From Albula goreensis (taxonomy: Eukaryota > Chordata > Actinopteri > Albuliformes > Albulidae), in NCBI GenBank assembly GCA_022829145.1, contig CM040750.1:36779386-36843385 (forward strand): a stretch of 64,000 nucleotides of DNA, read 5' to 3'. Shown here one piece after another: positions 1 to 10,029 of this stretch. Both the position numbers and the translations under genes were made by a program. The notes beneath the pieces were generated by a model, which saw only the letters and a list, made by a program, of their open reading frames with translations, had not been told where the DNA came from and did no database searches. Each line of letters starts with the position of its first letter. Position 1 is the first letter of the stretch.

Positions 1-629
1 TCTTCTGTGGGGATTTTTGACTGATTCACAGTTCTGACCTGCTGGTTGTCTGGGGTATTACAACAGCAGCAATAATAATAAAATAATAAAATAATAAAAT
101 TCATCAATTTCTTGGGCACCTCTCATGCCTTCAAGTGTCAGACATGCATTAAAAAAATGCAATTTCAACAATTAACCATAAAAATGAGAGAGGGTCTTAC
201 CAGAACACAGGAATCAATCATAAAATGTAAAGAAAACATTATATAATATAAAAGACATTAAGAAATGAACAGCCAATACTAGTGCATATACCCAAGAGAA
301 AATGGAGGAACGTTCTACCATAGCACAGATAGTTTATTTGCTTATTTTTAAATTGGAGATAAAGAGAATAAAACTACAGAAAGTTGTGTAAGACTTCTTG
401 ATTGGGTATAATTAAAAGGCAGTTTATCAAAGAGACTTTTTAAGAAATGTGAGAGTTGATTCTATGGCTTGGGCAGTTAGGGCTAAAGGTTGGTGCTGAC
501 CCCTGGTGGTCGGCTGTAGTACTGTGCACAGTAATGAGTCAGAATTGATTCCGTGGCTGGAGTTGAGGTGCCGACCCCTGCTGGTAGGCTGTGGTATTGC
601 ACGTGTGTAACTATGCGTTTGTGGTGCAG
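1..629 (+). other. scmh1: 3' part of the last scmh1 intron (partial)
   Basis: This stretch lies immediately upstream of an AG acceptor at 628-629 and shows no coding pattern. It is AT-rich with short A/T runs and is read as the end of the intron before the terminal scmh1 exon. The rest of the intron and the gene lie outside the window to the left. The intron call follows from the SAM-domain exon starting in mid-domain at 630. Confidence 0.7.
452..608 (+). repeat. Imperfect two-copy duplication inside scmh1 intron
   Basis: Two adjacent diverged copies of roughly 75-90 bp are visible. Each starts with a 'TTGATTC..TGGCT' segment (about 457 and 545) and ends with a 'CCGACCCCTG' or 'GACCCCTGGTGG'-type segment followed by 'GGCTGTRGTA' (about 494-520 and 569-595). 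The copies differ at many positions, so the duplication is not recent. No function is evident. Confidence 0.6.
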
Positions 630-758
630 GAGATCGACGGTAAGGCCCTGCTGCTGCTGCGAAGCGACATGATGATGAAATACATGGGGCTGAAGCTAGG
701 CCCCGCCCTCAAACTCACCTTCCACATCGACAGACTCAAACAGGGGGTGCGACCGTGA
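630..758 (+). CDS. scmh1: SCMH1-like Polycomb protein, terminal exon: C-terminal half of SAM domain (partial)
   Basis: The exon follows a splice acceptor (AG at 628-629) and reads 42 codons to a TGA at 756-758. The peptide begins [20 protein letters not shown] and continues with LKLGPALKL and HIDRLKQG. That is the second half of a sterile alpha motif (SAM) domain of the Scm/SCMH1/SCML type, helices 3 to 5. In this family the SAM domain sits at the extreme C terminus and forms head-to-tail polymers with itself and with Polyhomeotic proteins in PRC1-type repressor complexes. The upstream zinc fingers and MBT repeats are outside the window. The paralogue SCML4 has a very similar SAM domain. SCMH1 is preferred because a CITED4-type gene lies about 17 kb away and human SCMH1 and CITED4 are neighbours. 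A donor-like GTGAGT at 755-760 overlaps the stop region, so an alternative spliced end cannot be excluded. The start is an exon border, not a start codon. Confidence 0.85.
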   Translation, partial: EIDGKALLLLRSDMMMKYMGLKLGPALKLTFHIDRLKQGVRP

Positions 759-1755
759 GTGTGCTCTCCCCCTCCCAAACCACCCCCCCTCTCCCGTTGC
801 CCCCTGCCTCCCCACCTCGCCCTTGGACTACCACTGTGGTTCAGGCCGCTAAACTTCGACTGACTGACGCCAGCCACGGAGCCAGTGGCTACAGAGGACT
901 TCACTGCCTCTATGGACATCATGCTTTGTGTGGGGTCAAAGGTCACACTGCCAGACAACACCCCTACAACCCTGGGCACCCCTCAGTGCTTCCACACAAC
1001 CCCCCGCACCCCACACCCCCACACCTTTCACTCCACTCCTAGGCCTCTGCTCCACTGGTTTTACCTTTCATTTTGTAGCATATGCACAGCCCTTCTCCCA
1101 AATGGGATCATGGGAAATGTAGTTTTGAACAGCCTGTTGTTTTTTTTTTTTTTTTTTTGACAACATAATTTCCTTCCCCATTCTGGTACATTTGAAGTTG
1201 TAATGTTTATGTCTCCTTGCCTGAAAGGTCGAGAAAGAAGCAAGTAAGGGGAGGTTTTTATTTTGTACAGCCATTCGGACCATGTCGGCCTTTTTTTGGG
1301 CCTGTATTTTAGTACATTTAAAAGTTTTAATCTTCTATATTTGTCCTTTTGTTTTTATGGTCCTGAGTTTTCTTCCGCCCGTTGGGTAGGGGCGTTTTAT
1401 AAGACTGTTACCATTCAGAAGATCATCTGATAAACACTAGTTTTTTTTTTTTTTTTTTTTTTAAACCTGTGAGTCTGGGATCAGTGTCAAACTGAGGTCT
1501 CGTTTGGAGGCTTGATTTTATTACGTCATACTTTATACCAAGCTCAGACACACAACAGGACGGAGCGCAGCGTCCGGATGAAATCCGACTTCCCTTTATC
1601 TGGTTATCGTCGTTGTTTATAATAATTACTGTGTCTTTTTTTGTCTCTCTGTCGTCATTTGTACTTTTTTATTTTTTTATACGATATTATTAGAGATCAT
1701 ACATGAAAGCATTATCTTACAAAATACGGTTCAATAAAAAGACAAACGAAGTTTC
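759..1755 (+). other. scmh1: scmh1 3' untranslated region
   Basis: The sequence between the scmh1 stop codon and the first good poly(A) signal has no conserved reading frame. It contains two long T runs (1140-1158 and 1441-1462), which are usual in 3' UTRs. The end is inferred as 15-20 bases after AATAAA at 1733-1738, and a T/GT-rich stretch follows (about 1776-1800). Motif at 1103-1120: a GGGAAATGTAGTT-type segment resembles the reverse of a ZNF143/GFY-like ACTACA-TCCCA site, but is of unknown meaning here. Confidence 0.65.
1733..1738 (+). terminator. scmh1: Canonical poly(A) signal of scmh1
   Basis: AATAAA lies about 975 bases after the stop codon. A T- and GT-rich downstream element follows within about 60 bases (TTTTTTGTGG near 1779). 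This arrangement is what cleavage and polyadenylation require, and no earlier AATAAA was seen after the stop. Confidence 0.65.
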
Positions 1756-2008
1756 CAGCTACACCTCTGCTCTTCATTTTTTGTGGTCACCGCTGTTCTG
1801 TTGATCTGCTTTATTTTGTTGTGGTTGTTTGGTATTCGCTTCATTGTGTATTACTAATTTAATTTGCGAATGTTTAGGGTGGGTATGTATACGTACTTAT
1901 CACAAAGTTACAGTCCACTGGGTAAAACAAAATTTACAGTTCTATGGGAACTAATATTTCTAACTGAAAGAGAATAATGAAAACAACAGAAATGCTATAG
2001 ATATATAA

Positions 2009-2048
2009 TAACATAATATAATATAATATAATATAATATAATATAATA
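2009..2048. repeat. AT-only microsatellite (TAATA-type unit)
   Basis: A perfect run of the 5-base unit ATAAT/AATAT covers about 40 bases. Its strand symmetry would let it extrude or melt easily. It is expected to be length-polymorphic. Confidence 0.85.
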
Positions 2049-2577
2049 ACTCTATATAATAGATTTTATGATTCAGATACTGGCCAATTTAAACTTCTGC
2101 AGAAGAAAATCTAGAAATGCTCTTAGTGTATAAGTCTCAGTGGTATACCTTCTTAGTCTGTATTTCACTGCGGATGAACTTGTGGCTAACTGAATCACAT
2201 ACCAATTAAATTCTCGAGAGGCCGAAACCAAACGGCTTTTATTATTGGGGGATACATTTCCTGGCAGTCGGTTTTTTTCTGGAACCTGTAATGCAATTTG
2301 ACAGGACCTCAGAGACGTAATAAAGATGACCACATTGTTGAAGTTGGGGAGATATAGATAAATAGTTGTATTACAGGAACAGGTGAAATATTTAAAATGA
2401 AATCGCTGGTCTAAATACAGCAGTGGATCTTTCTCTGGGACACCAGAAAAAATAGAATATAAAACTGGAGAAGTTGCTCTGTATAAGAGTATCTGTAAAA
2501 TAACTAATATAAATAATATAACTTTTACTCAGTCTGTTCATGTAGTGAACTGTAGTTGCTGCAGTGCCATGTAGTGC

Positions 2578-2592
2578 CCACCAGGGGGCAGC
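2578..2592 (+). promoter_or_regulatory. CTCF-like core motif, + orientation
   Basis: CCACCAGGGGGCAGC matches the vertebrate CTCF core consensus (CCASYAGRKGGCRS) at every informative position. It lies 0.84 kb past the scmh1 poly(A) signal, between scmh1 and cited4, which is a natural place for an insulator. Binding is inference only. Similar strings also occur inside fish dispersed repeats. Confidence 0.45.
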
Positions 2593-2937
2593 AGAGCACC
2601 AGCGGCTGGGGAATGAGGAAGAGAGCAGCCAGTCAGTGTGGATGAATCCACTGCTGCGTTTTGGGCGTGAGTCACAGGGGAGCAGCCCTGTTTCTTACAT
2701 CACTTTTGGGATCCTCCGCACTCTGCCTGGAGTGCGCTGATTCCCGTCATCCCACGAGCCCGTCTGTCAGTCTGTCAGTCATTCTGTCCGTCTGTCTCCG
2801 GGTAAAACATGTGCGCATACGCTCAGGTATCCAGACGGCTCGCGGCAGATGGCGCTGACTCAGTGTCCATGTTTTTTTCAAATCCCCCTGAGGCCCGGGG
2901 TGACACAGATCGACTTTAAACACGGGAAAAAAATGGA

Positions 2938-3112
2938 CTGGAGAAAGAAATGGGCTAGAACAGACCATAGAAAGAAATGGGCTAGAGCAGACCATAGAAA
3001 ATAAAGGGCTAGAACAGACCATAGAAAGAAATGGGCTAGAGCAGACCATAGAAAGAATTGGGCTAGAGCAGACCATAGAAAGAATTGGGCGAGAGCAGAC
3101 TAATGCGCTAGC
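2938..3112. repeat. 27-bp minisatellite
   Basis: About six units of the form AGAAAGAAATGGGCTAGAGC plus AGACCAT, period 27 (for example TGGGC at 2951 and 2978). Because 27 is a multiple of three, the - strand stays open and encodes a repeated SMVCSSPFL peptide. I regard that peptide as an artefact. Confidence 0.9.
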
Positions 3113-3833
3113 GTACACCATAGACAGAAGGACTAGAATCATGATCCTGAAAAGCCATTGGCAAACCTTTACGGCAGGTATATCACATGTCTTAGATACA
3201 GATGAATTATTGTTTCTCGTTTAGCCATGGTAAAAACTTGCAATGATAGCAAGCCACCAAGCTGCTTTTCCAGTGTTTGATGGCAGTCATGGCACCACCT
3301 GGGTTTTGCTGAAGGAGTTTGTTTACTGTTTACAATATGTATCTAACTGATTTCAAGCAAATATACCTTATTATGGATTCTCTCGTGATTTTTTTTTTTT
3401 TTTGTAGTGACATCTGGACTTGTCCGATTTGAGGCATAGCCTCAGCGAGGGAAACCATGCAGCGCAGACTTCCCGTTTATCTGTTGTTTTTGGTTTCAGT
3501 CGATGAGCCGAACTGTCTCAGGCCGTCTGCTGATGCCGCTAGCAGTGTCCACGGTTTTTTTTTTTTTCTTCTTCTAATGGCCGTCCAGAGAAATCATCCG
3601 TTCCAGTGAAACGTGTATCAAGGTTTTACTTTTACACTTTCTGTGGGATTGAGATGGTTCTGTCCACAGAGTGTGTTCATTTGTTTGTTTATACTTCAGG
3701 CCAGTCTGAATGTGTGTTTGTTGAGTGTGTGTGTGCATGCGTGTGTGGACGACATACTGTAAGGCTAACCACTTCCTCTCAGTGAAAACAGGAGGGAGCT
3801 TCTGAGAAGTTGTGCAAACCAATACCACTGATC

Positions 3834-3999
3834 TGTGTGTGTGTGTGTGTGTGTGTGTGAGAGTATGTGAGTGTGTGTGTGTGAGTGTGTGTGTGTGAGT
3901 GTGTGTGTGTGTGTGTGAGTGCGTGCGTGCGTGTGAGTGCGTGTGAGAGTGTGTGTGTGTGTGTGTGTGTGTGTTGTGTGTGAGAGAGAGAGAGAGAGT
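3834..3999. repeat. GT-rich microsatellite with GA tail
   Basis: Interrupted (GT)n with GAGT interruptions, ending in a (GA)n run at about 3982-3999. Open frames here encode only His/Thr or Cys/Val runs and are not genes. Confidence 0.95.
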
Positions 4000-4465
4000 G
4001 AGACTGCATGTGTCAGACAGAGAAAGGGCGTGCATGTGCGTACATGTGCGATAAAAAGGGTGTGTGTTTATACATAAATATCTCTGCAAATATTTGTGAA
4101 CTCGTGTGAAATTGTGCATGCTTTTCTGCCAGCCTGCACGTGTGTCTCTGTGTGTTTGAGTGCAGGCATGTTTGAAGAAAGCAAGAACTTTATGGAAAAC
4201 CCAAATTCCTGATTCATCTTTACAGGTTAAAAAGCAGAGAGAACACAGAGGAACTCCTGTCATTCAACCATGCAGCCATTGCAGGTACAACCCTGGGGTT
4301 TTCCTCACAGTCAAATGAGCTGGGTCCCCTCACACGCACACACACATGCACACATTAACTTTACAACTGTGAAATGAGTGTTAATATCTGAGTCACGTAA
4401 TATGTGCTTACATCACTGCAGTTACATGGTGCTGAAATTCCCTGGATGGCAGGTGCCAAACCTAT

Positions 4466-4468
<3 letters not shown>

Positions 4469-4514
<46 letters not shown>
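4469..4514. repeat. Pure (TG)n microsatellite
   Basis: An uninterrupted TG dinucleotide run of about 46 bases, followed by degenerate GT-rich DNA to about 4580. It should be length-variable between individuals. Confidence 0.95.
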
Positions 4515-4519
<5 letters not shown>

Positions 4520-5939
4520 AATAATAGTGTGTGTGTTTGTAGGTGTGTTTCTTGTATATTTGAGTGAGTGTGTGGTTGTAAGTGTATATTTGGGATGCGG
4601 CATGTGGGCTTGTTGTAGCTACCTGTCATCTCTTACTGAGCTTCTCAGCACACCTGGCCAGTGCTGTTCCCAGGAGGAGGGTGATCCTGGGGGGTATGAC
4701 ATAAACAGGGACACCCACTACCCTCAGCACCTGACCGCGCACCCCCTAGCCAGGCTTGAGCAAACAGACAGTCTCTCACGTCCTCCTTTTATTTATTTAT
4801 TACTGTGTCTTTGAGTGTTTCTTTTTTATGTTGCTGTTTCACTCATTGGGGCACTCTACTGATCTGTCTTTGAAGTTCTTGCAAAATAAGCAGTCCTGCC
4901 ACCATCACAGTTACACCTTTCGTGCAAGCATGTTGGCATGACCTGAATATAAACGGGGCTTGTTTTTAGAATCACTGTGTTGTTTTTGAGATGGATTCTG
5001 TGTGTCTCCTTTGTCCCCCTGGGCATTGGTTGTGGGTGCACACCAGATTTAACATAAAGGTTCTGTAGGATAAGGGGGAGGAGCCGCTGTGCTTTGCATC
5101 ATGGGAGCATTTTCATTGTTTGGTTTTTACCTGATCCCTCCTGTGGAGTGAGCTCAGGATTGGTTTGGTCTCCTGCCCTGAGGGCCATTGTGATGTCATA
5201 ATGACCTTCTTTTTTCAAAGTGGAACAGTCTGCTGGCTTTTCTCAGTCCTCAACTTTTCTTATGAATGACACTAATTTTAGACCGTTAAACATTTATGCA
5301 TGGGGACGTACTATTTGTCTTCTTTGTTTTTTTTTTTTTTTTTTTTTTACAATGGAGCATTCTGAGCATTGTATCTTTTTCACTTTTTTCAGTCCTCTAC
5401 TGACTGGCAGTAATTGAAGCTGAAACCAGATGGTGACATTAACCCACTAACTTATCGTGTTGCCCAGAACAATCACACCCTGATGTGTCTGTATGTTTTT
5501 ATAAGAGGGAGCGCTCTGTTCAGGCTCTCAGGCCCAGGGACTGGGGATAAAGAAAATAATAATTTAAAAAACAATAGACATGAGAGAGAGAGAGGGAGGG
5601 AGGGAGAGAGAGAACCTTGGTCGGAACGTACTCAAGGACTCAGTGTACCGTGGGAACAGAGGGAGCCGGGGGAGATAAAGAGAGCTGACGCATTTCTGAT
5701 GCATTGTGGGAAGGCCGCTGATGCCATGGCAGCCATGCAAATCATAGGGAGCGGCGGGAGGCAGGAGCGCCAGCGCAGCTCAGCAGAGTTCGGCGGAGCG
5801 TGGCGATTTGCGTCCGCACAGAGCAGTCTGCCAGAGTGGACGGGGGTGGGGGTGGGGGGGTGGAGGGGGTGGAGGGGGTGAGAGAGTGAGTTATCAGGGG
5901 AATGCCGTTTTCCACCCACTTGTCGCCCCGGCACACCTA

Positions 5940-5962
5940 TACTAGAATTCCCAGAATGCTCT
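5940..5962 (+). promoter_or_regulatory. ZNF143/GFY-like motif
   Basis: ACTAGAATTCCCAGAATGCT, starting at 5941, is within one or two changes of the ZNF143 (Staf) consensus, ACTACA-TTCCCA-AATGC. It lies beside a moderately CpG-rich patch (5750-5830). No gene was found starting nearby, so it may be a fragment of a dispersed repeat and not a promoter. Confidence 0.3.
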
Positions 5963-6232
5963 GAGAGTCAGCAGACCGTCTGGGCCGTGGAAAGCCTGTA
6001 ACTGCTGCAATCCCTGGTATGTGTGCAGAGAGTAGAGAGCAGAGCGCAGAGCCGGGCCCCTGTCCCACCCGCAAACACTCCTGTCTGTCCGAAACATGAG
6101 GTCTGGCGAGCCGCTCACACCCCCATGGCAGATGGGGGCGAGAATGTCAACTGTTTGGGTGTCGGTCTGATTGGTGAGTCCCATTGAGGGCTGTTAGAAG
6201 GAACTCAAACAACGTTGCCGTAACGTTGCTGG

Positions 6233-6575
6233 AAGGTTGTATCTGCACCCCAGAATGTGGCAGAAACATGCTTGTGGCCTTGAATGCTGCAGAAGTGTAT
6301 CTGTAATCTGGAATGTTGCAGGAACTTTAAATCTGTAGTTTGGAATATTGCCGCAGAAACATTGTGGCTGAGATCTGGAACTTTGTGGCTGCTGTCTGGA
6401 ACATTACAGAAACTTTGTGTCTGCTTTCTGGAATGTTACAGAAATGTTGCAGATGTGGTCTGGAACTTTGGAGAAATGTTGTGTCTGTTGTCTGTAACGT
6501 TGTTGAAATGCGTTTGTTGGATGGAATGTTTCACAAACATTGTACTGGTCGTCTGTAACATTGGAGAAATGCTGT
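6233..6575. repeat. Degenerate ~35-40 bp tandem repeat
   Basis: Repeated diverged units of the form 'TCTGGAAYRTTRCAGAAA' with 'GTGTCTG' spacers run through the interval. Unit boundaries are blurred by substitutions and small indels, so this is an old minisatellite. The open frames it carries show a reiterated WN/LE-type peptide and are not credible genes. Confidence 0.65.
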
Positions 6576-6775
6576 GTTACTCTGCGCAGGAGAAGCCCTT
6601 GGTGGAGACACACAGAAGCCCTGGGTTCTCTCTGTCTCTCACCCATGATCTGTTGCGTTAATCCCCCCTCCCCCACCCCTCCCCCTCTGTGCGTTAAACT
6701 AGGCTTCAGCCACGGCAGCCCGCTAGCACGCTGGCAGGACTGGGCCAGATTAGCGTGGACGCCCTCTCACACGCA

Positions 6776-7066
6776 ATTATACACATACACATACACATAC
6801 ACACGCTCACATACACATGCACACACACATACAATAACATACACACAAGCACACACACTCATACATACACATACACACGCACACACATACATACATTCAT
6901 ACACATGCATACACATGCACACATACACACACACTCCCATACATGCACATACTCCCATGCATATACATACACACAAACAAACTCAAACATGTTTTCATAC
7001 ACATATACACACACATATACATGTATGCACATACATATATACACACACATTCACGTACATGCAAAC
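6776..7066. repeat. CA/CATA-rich compound microsatellite
   Basis: Mixed (CA)n, (CATA)n and ACAC..TAC runs of about 290 bases. Overlapping open frames in several frames on both strands consist of His/Thr/Tyr or Cys/Val only and reflect composition. Confidence 0.9.
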
Positions 7067-7343
7067 ACATTACTCTGTTAGTTAAATGGGAAAGCAAGAA
7101 CGCACACCCAGCTAACATAGAAACAGGAAAGAAAAACACATACACACACACAAATGCACACTGTGCAAACCGGGCTTAAGACACACACATTTACCTGTGC
7201 AAATGGGCCTAAAACGCACACACGCACACACACCTTTACCTGTGCAAGCTGCAGAGACAGAAGAGCAAAGCCTCTCTTTGGCAACTGAATTATTTATGGC
7301 CTGTCCTTGACTTCAAAGACTCACAGAAACAAGTGAGGGGGAG

Positions 7344-7479
<136 letters not shown>

Positions 7480-7624
7480 ACATTTGTTTACATTTATTGT
7501 ATTTGTGTGTTATTGTAATGTGCATATTCTGTGTGTTGCACATCTATTTTTGTGTATGTGTTTGAGAAGGAAAGACAGAGTGTGTGTATGTGTTTGTGGT
7601 TGGGCTTGAGGACAAAACACAGAG

Positions 7625-7795
7625 AGTGAGGAATCAGACAGAGACGGTGAGTGAGCTATCAGACATACAGAGAGTGAAGAATCAGACAGACAGAGAGTGA
7701 AGAATCAGACATACAGAGAGTGAGCCCTCAGGCACAGAGTGAGGTTACAGACTGACAGGAGGCTATCAGACAGACAGTGAGGTTTCAGATAGTGA
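7625..7795. repeat. Degenerate repeat of GAGTGA-GAATCAGACAGACA type
   Basis: Several imperfect units containing 'AATCAGACAKACAGAGAGTGA' occur between about 7630 and 7790. It is a short old tandem array with no sign of coding. Confidence 0.7.
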
Positions 7796-8464
7796 GCACC
7801 AGTTGCTAGTGTAGTTGCTGTGCCCTGTCTCTACCTGCCCCAGCAGGCCAGGAGCCGCAACAGCTGTGATCTGTGAGACGCAGGGGGCCACAGGGGGCTC
7901 AGACAGGGAGCGCCCCAGCAGTCCCACGCCCCCCCCCCCCCCCCATCCCCCCATCCCCACAAACAGGCATGCTCATTAGGCAATGCGTGTCGGCAGCCCC
8001 ACGGACGTCAGCGCGTTAATCCGCCAAGCCTTAAGACCGCGGCGAGGAGGAGAATAATGGAGTCCATTTATGTAGCGCTGTCATGAACCCAAAGCGATTT
8101 TACACGGAGCGGGGGGTTGGGGGTGGGGCGGCAGGACTCTCTTCAAATGCCACCAAAGTGATAGAACCCACCTGGGAGATGAACAGCGGCCATTTTGTTA
8201 CAGTGCTCACCACCTGAAGTGCAGAGGGAGGGAGTCACTGGGCCAGGTGGACTCAGTAGTGACTAGCTGGCAGGTAGAGAGAGACACGGGGTCTACATGG
8301 AGTTTCACCAGCACTCAGGGAGTCCCCCTACACCTGGACCTTTCCTGAACACTGTGAGTCAGGACTCTGCTTCTACGTCTCATCTGATACATGACGTCTC
8401 CTGAAACACAGTGTCCCCATTGTTGCCCTGGGGGGCTATGGGGTTTATTTAGTTAAATGGGAAC

Positions 8465-8479
8465 AGTGCCCCCTACTGG
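8465..8479 (-). promoter_or_regulatory. CTCF-like core motif, - orientation
   Basis: Read on the - strand the sequence is CCAGTAGGGGGCACT, a full match to the CTCF core. It points toward the + oriented motif at 2578, so the two are convergent, the arrangement that favours loop formation. Occupancy is not shown by sequence. Confidence 0.4.
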
Positions 8480-8520
8480 CCCACAACCACCACTTCCAGC
8501 AGTAGCTCAGTTCTCCAGGA

Positions 8521-8968
8521 GGTTTCCCACTCAGTGTTTAGCCAGTGCTATACCTGCTTACTCTAGGTTTCCCACTCACTATTTAGCCAGTGCTATACCT
8601 GCTTAGCCTGGGTTTCCCACTCAGTGTTTAGCCAATGCTATACCTGCTTAGCCTGGGTTTCCCACTCAGTGTTTAGCCAATGCTATACCTGCTTAGCCTG
8701 GGTTTCCCACTCAGTGTTTAGCCAATGCTATACCTGCTTAGCCTGGGTTTCCCACTTAGTGTTTCTCCAGTGGTATACCTTCTTACTCTAGGTTTCCCAC
8801 TCACTATTTAGCCAGTGCTATACCTGCTTAGCCTGGGTTTCCCACTTAGTGTTTAGCCAATGCTATACCTACTTAGCCTGGGTTTCCTACTCATTGTTTA
8901 GCCAATGCTATACCTGCTTAGCCTGGGTTTCCTACTCATTGTTTAGCCAATGCTATACCTGCTTAGCC
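8521..8968. repeat. 45-bp minisatellite
   Basis: About ten units of GGTTTCCCACTCAGTGTTTA plus GCCAATGCTATACCTGCTTAGCCTG, period 45 (TTTCCCAC at 8523 and 8568). Units differ by a few substitutions (CAGTG or CACTA or CATTG after CCCACT), and similar variants are not simply clustered. No function seen. Confidence 0.95.
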
Positions 8969-9429
8969 TCAGCATTTTGGCAGGGGAAGGGGGTGTGGTT
9001 CTGGCTTACAGAAGCATAGAGTGGCGTTTTAGTGATGGATGTATTGGCTGTTGTGTGTTGTCATGTTTGTGGAGGTGTAGCAGGTGGAGAGAGGAGAACA
9101 CAGGGGTAAAACCGTGAGTGTTAAAACTCTTATTGAGCAAGGGTTCAAGGCTCTGGGACCTCATCCCGTACTCGTGAAGTATCTTTGGGTGCTGGTCTAG
9201 GATCAGGTTTCTCATGTCCATATCCTGACCTTATCGATTATGAGCTAACAGAGAGAACTGATCCTAGATCAGGGACTATTCATTAAGTAAGTCATCACTC
9301 AGTGGACTGGGTGATGATCAGAATAAATTTATCTTTTATCTCATAATCTGGATGAGCTGAAGACTTTAGGAATACCTGCCCTGATCTGGGATCAGTTCTT
9401 TATTAATCATATTGGATAAAGGGCCGTTG

Positions 9430-10025
9430 GGACGTGGGATTTTGGGTAATGTAGGAGCAGGGTATAGGGTTTTGTGGGGGAGGGGAGGCATGGGATCGTG
9501 GGTAATGTAGTTGCAGGGTATAGGGTTTTATGGTGAAGGAGAGGCTTGGGCTCATGGGTAATGTAGGAGCACATTGTGGGGGGGGGAGGGCATGGGATCG
9601 TGGGTAATGTAGTTGCAGGGTGTAGGGTTTTATGGTGAAGGAAGGCTTGGGCTCATGGGTAATGTGCACATTGTGGGGTTTTGTGGGGAAGGAGGCATGG
9701 GTTTATGGTGATGGGGGAGAGGCTTGGGCTCATGGGTAATGTAGGAGCACATTGTGGGGTTTTGGGGGAGGGGCATGGGATCGTGGGTAATGTAGTTGCA
9801 GGGTGTAGGGTTTTATGGTGAAGGAGAGGCTTGGGCTCATGGGTAATGTAAGAGCACATTGTGGGGTTTTGTGGGGGAAGGGAGGCATGGGATCGTGGGT
9901 AATGTAGTTGCAGGGTGTAGGGTTTTATGGGGAAGGAGAGCCTTGGGCTCATGGGTAATGTAGGAGCACATTGTGGGGTTTTGTGGGGAGGGGCATGGGA
10001 TCGTGGGTAATGTAGGAGCACACCA
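9430..10025. repeat. ~110-bp higher-order minisatellite (two related half-units)
   Basis: The array alternates a half-unit containing GGGATCGTGGGTAATGTAGT with one containing GGCTCATGGGTAATGTAGGA. Each is followed by a G-rich or TTTTATGG-type spacer. There are about eleven copies of the shared GGGTAATGT segment. The - strand frames encode a repeated 'MLLHYPRSHA'-like peptide that has no family resemblance. Confidence 0.9.
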
Positions 10026-10029
10026 GGTT

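Larger units (their letters stand above)
1760..2937. other. Intergenic, AT-rich, no gene seen
   Basis: Between the scmh1 3' end and the first minisatellite I see no exon-like open frame with splice borders. The stretch holds an AT-rich short tandem repeat (2009-2048), a CTCF-like motif (2578-2592) and a CTGT-rich run (2763-2798). Confidence 0.5.

Noticed and set aside
611-979. 122-codon frame on the - strand over the scmh1 exon
   Set aside because: Shadow of the SAM-domain exon and its 3' UTR; the peptide has no family pattern.
2747-3142. SMVCSSPFL repeat protein
   Set aside because: Translation of the 27-bp minisatellite.
3574-4263. 229-codon His/Thr-rich frame on the - strand
   Set aside because: Runs through the GT microsatellite and unrelated flanks; no domain or splice evidence.
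8521-8968. Possible CRISPR array (regularly repeated ~45-base units)
   Set aside because: Units are directly adjacent with no unique spacers, and the DNA is vertebrate. The same applies to the other tandem arrays.
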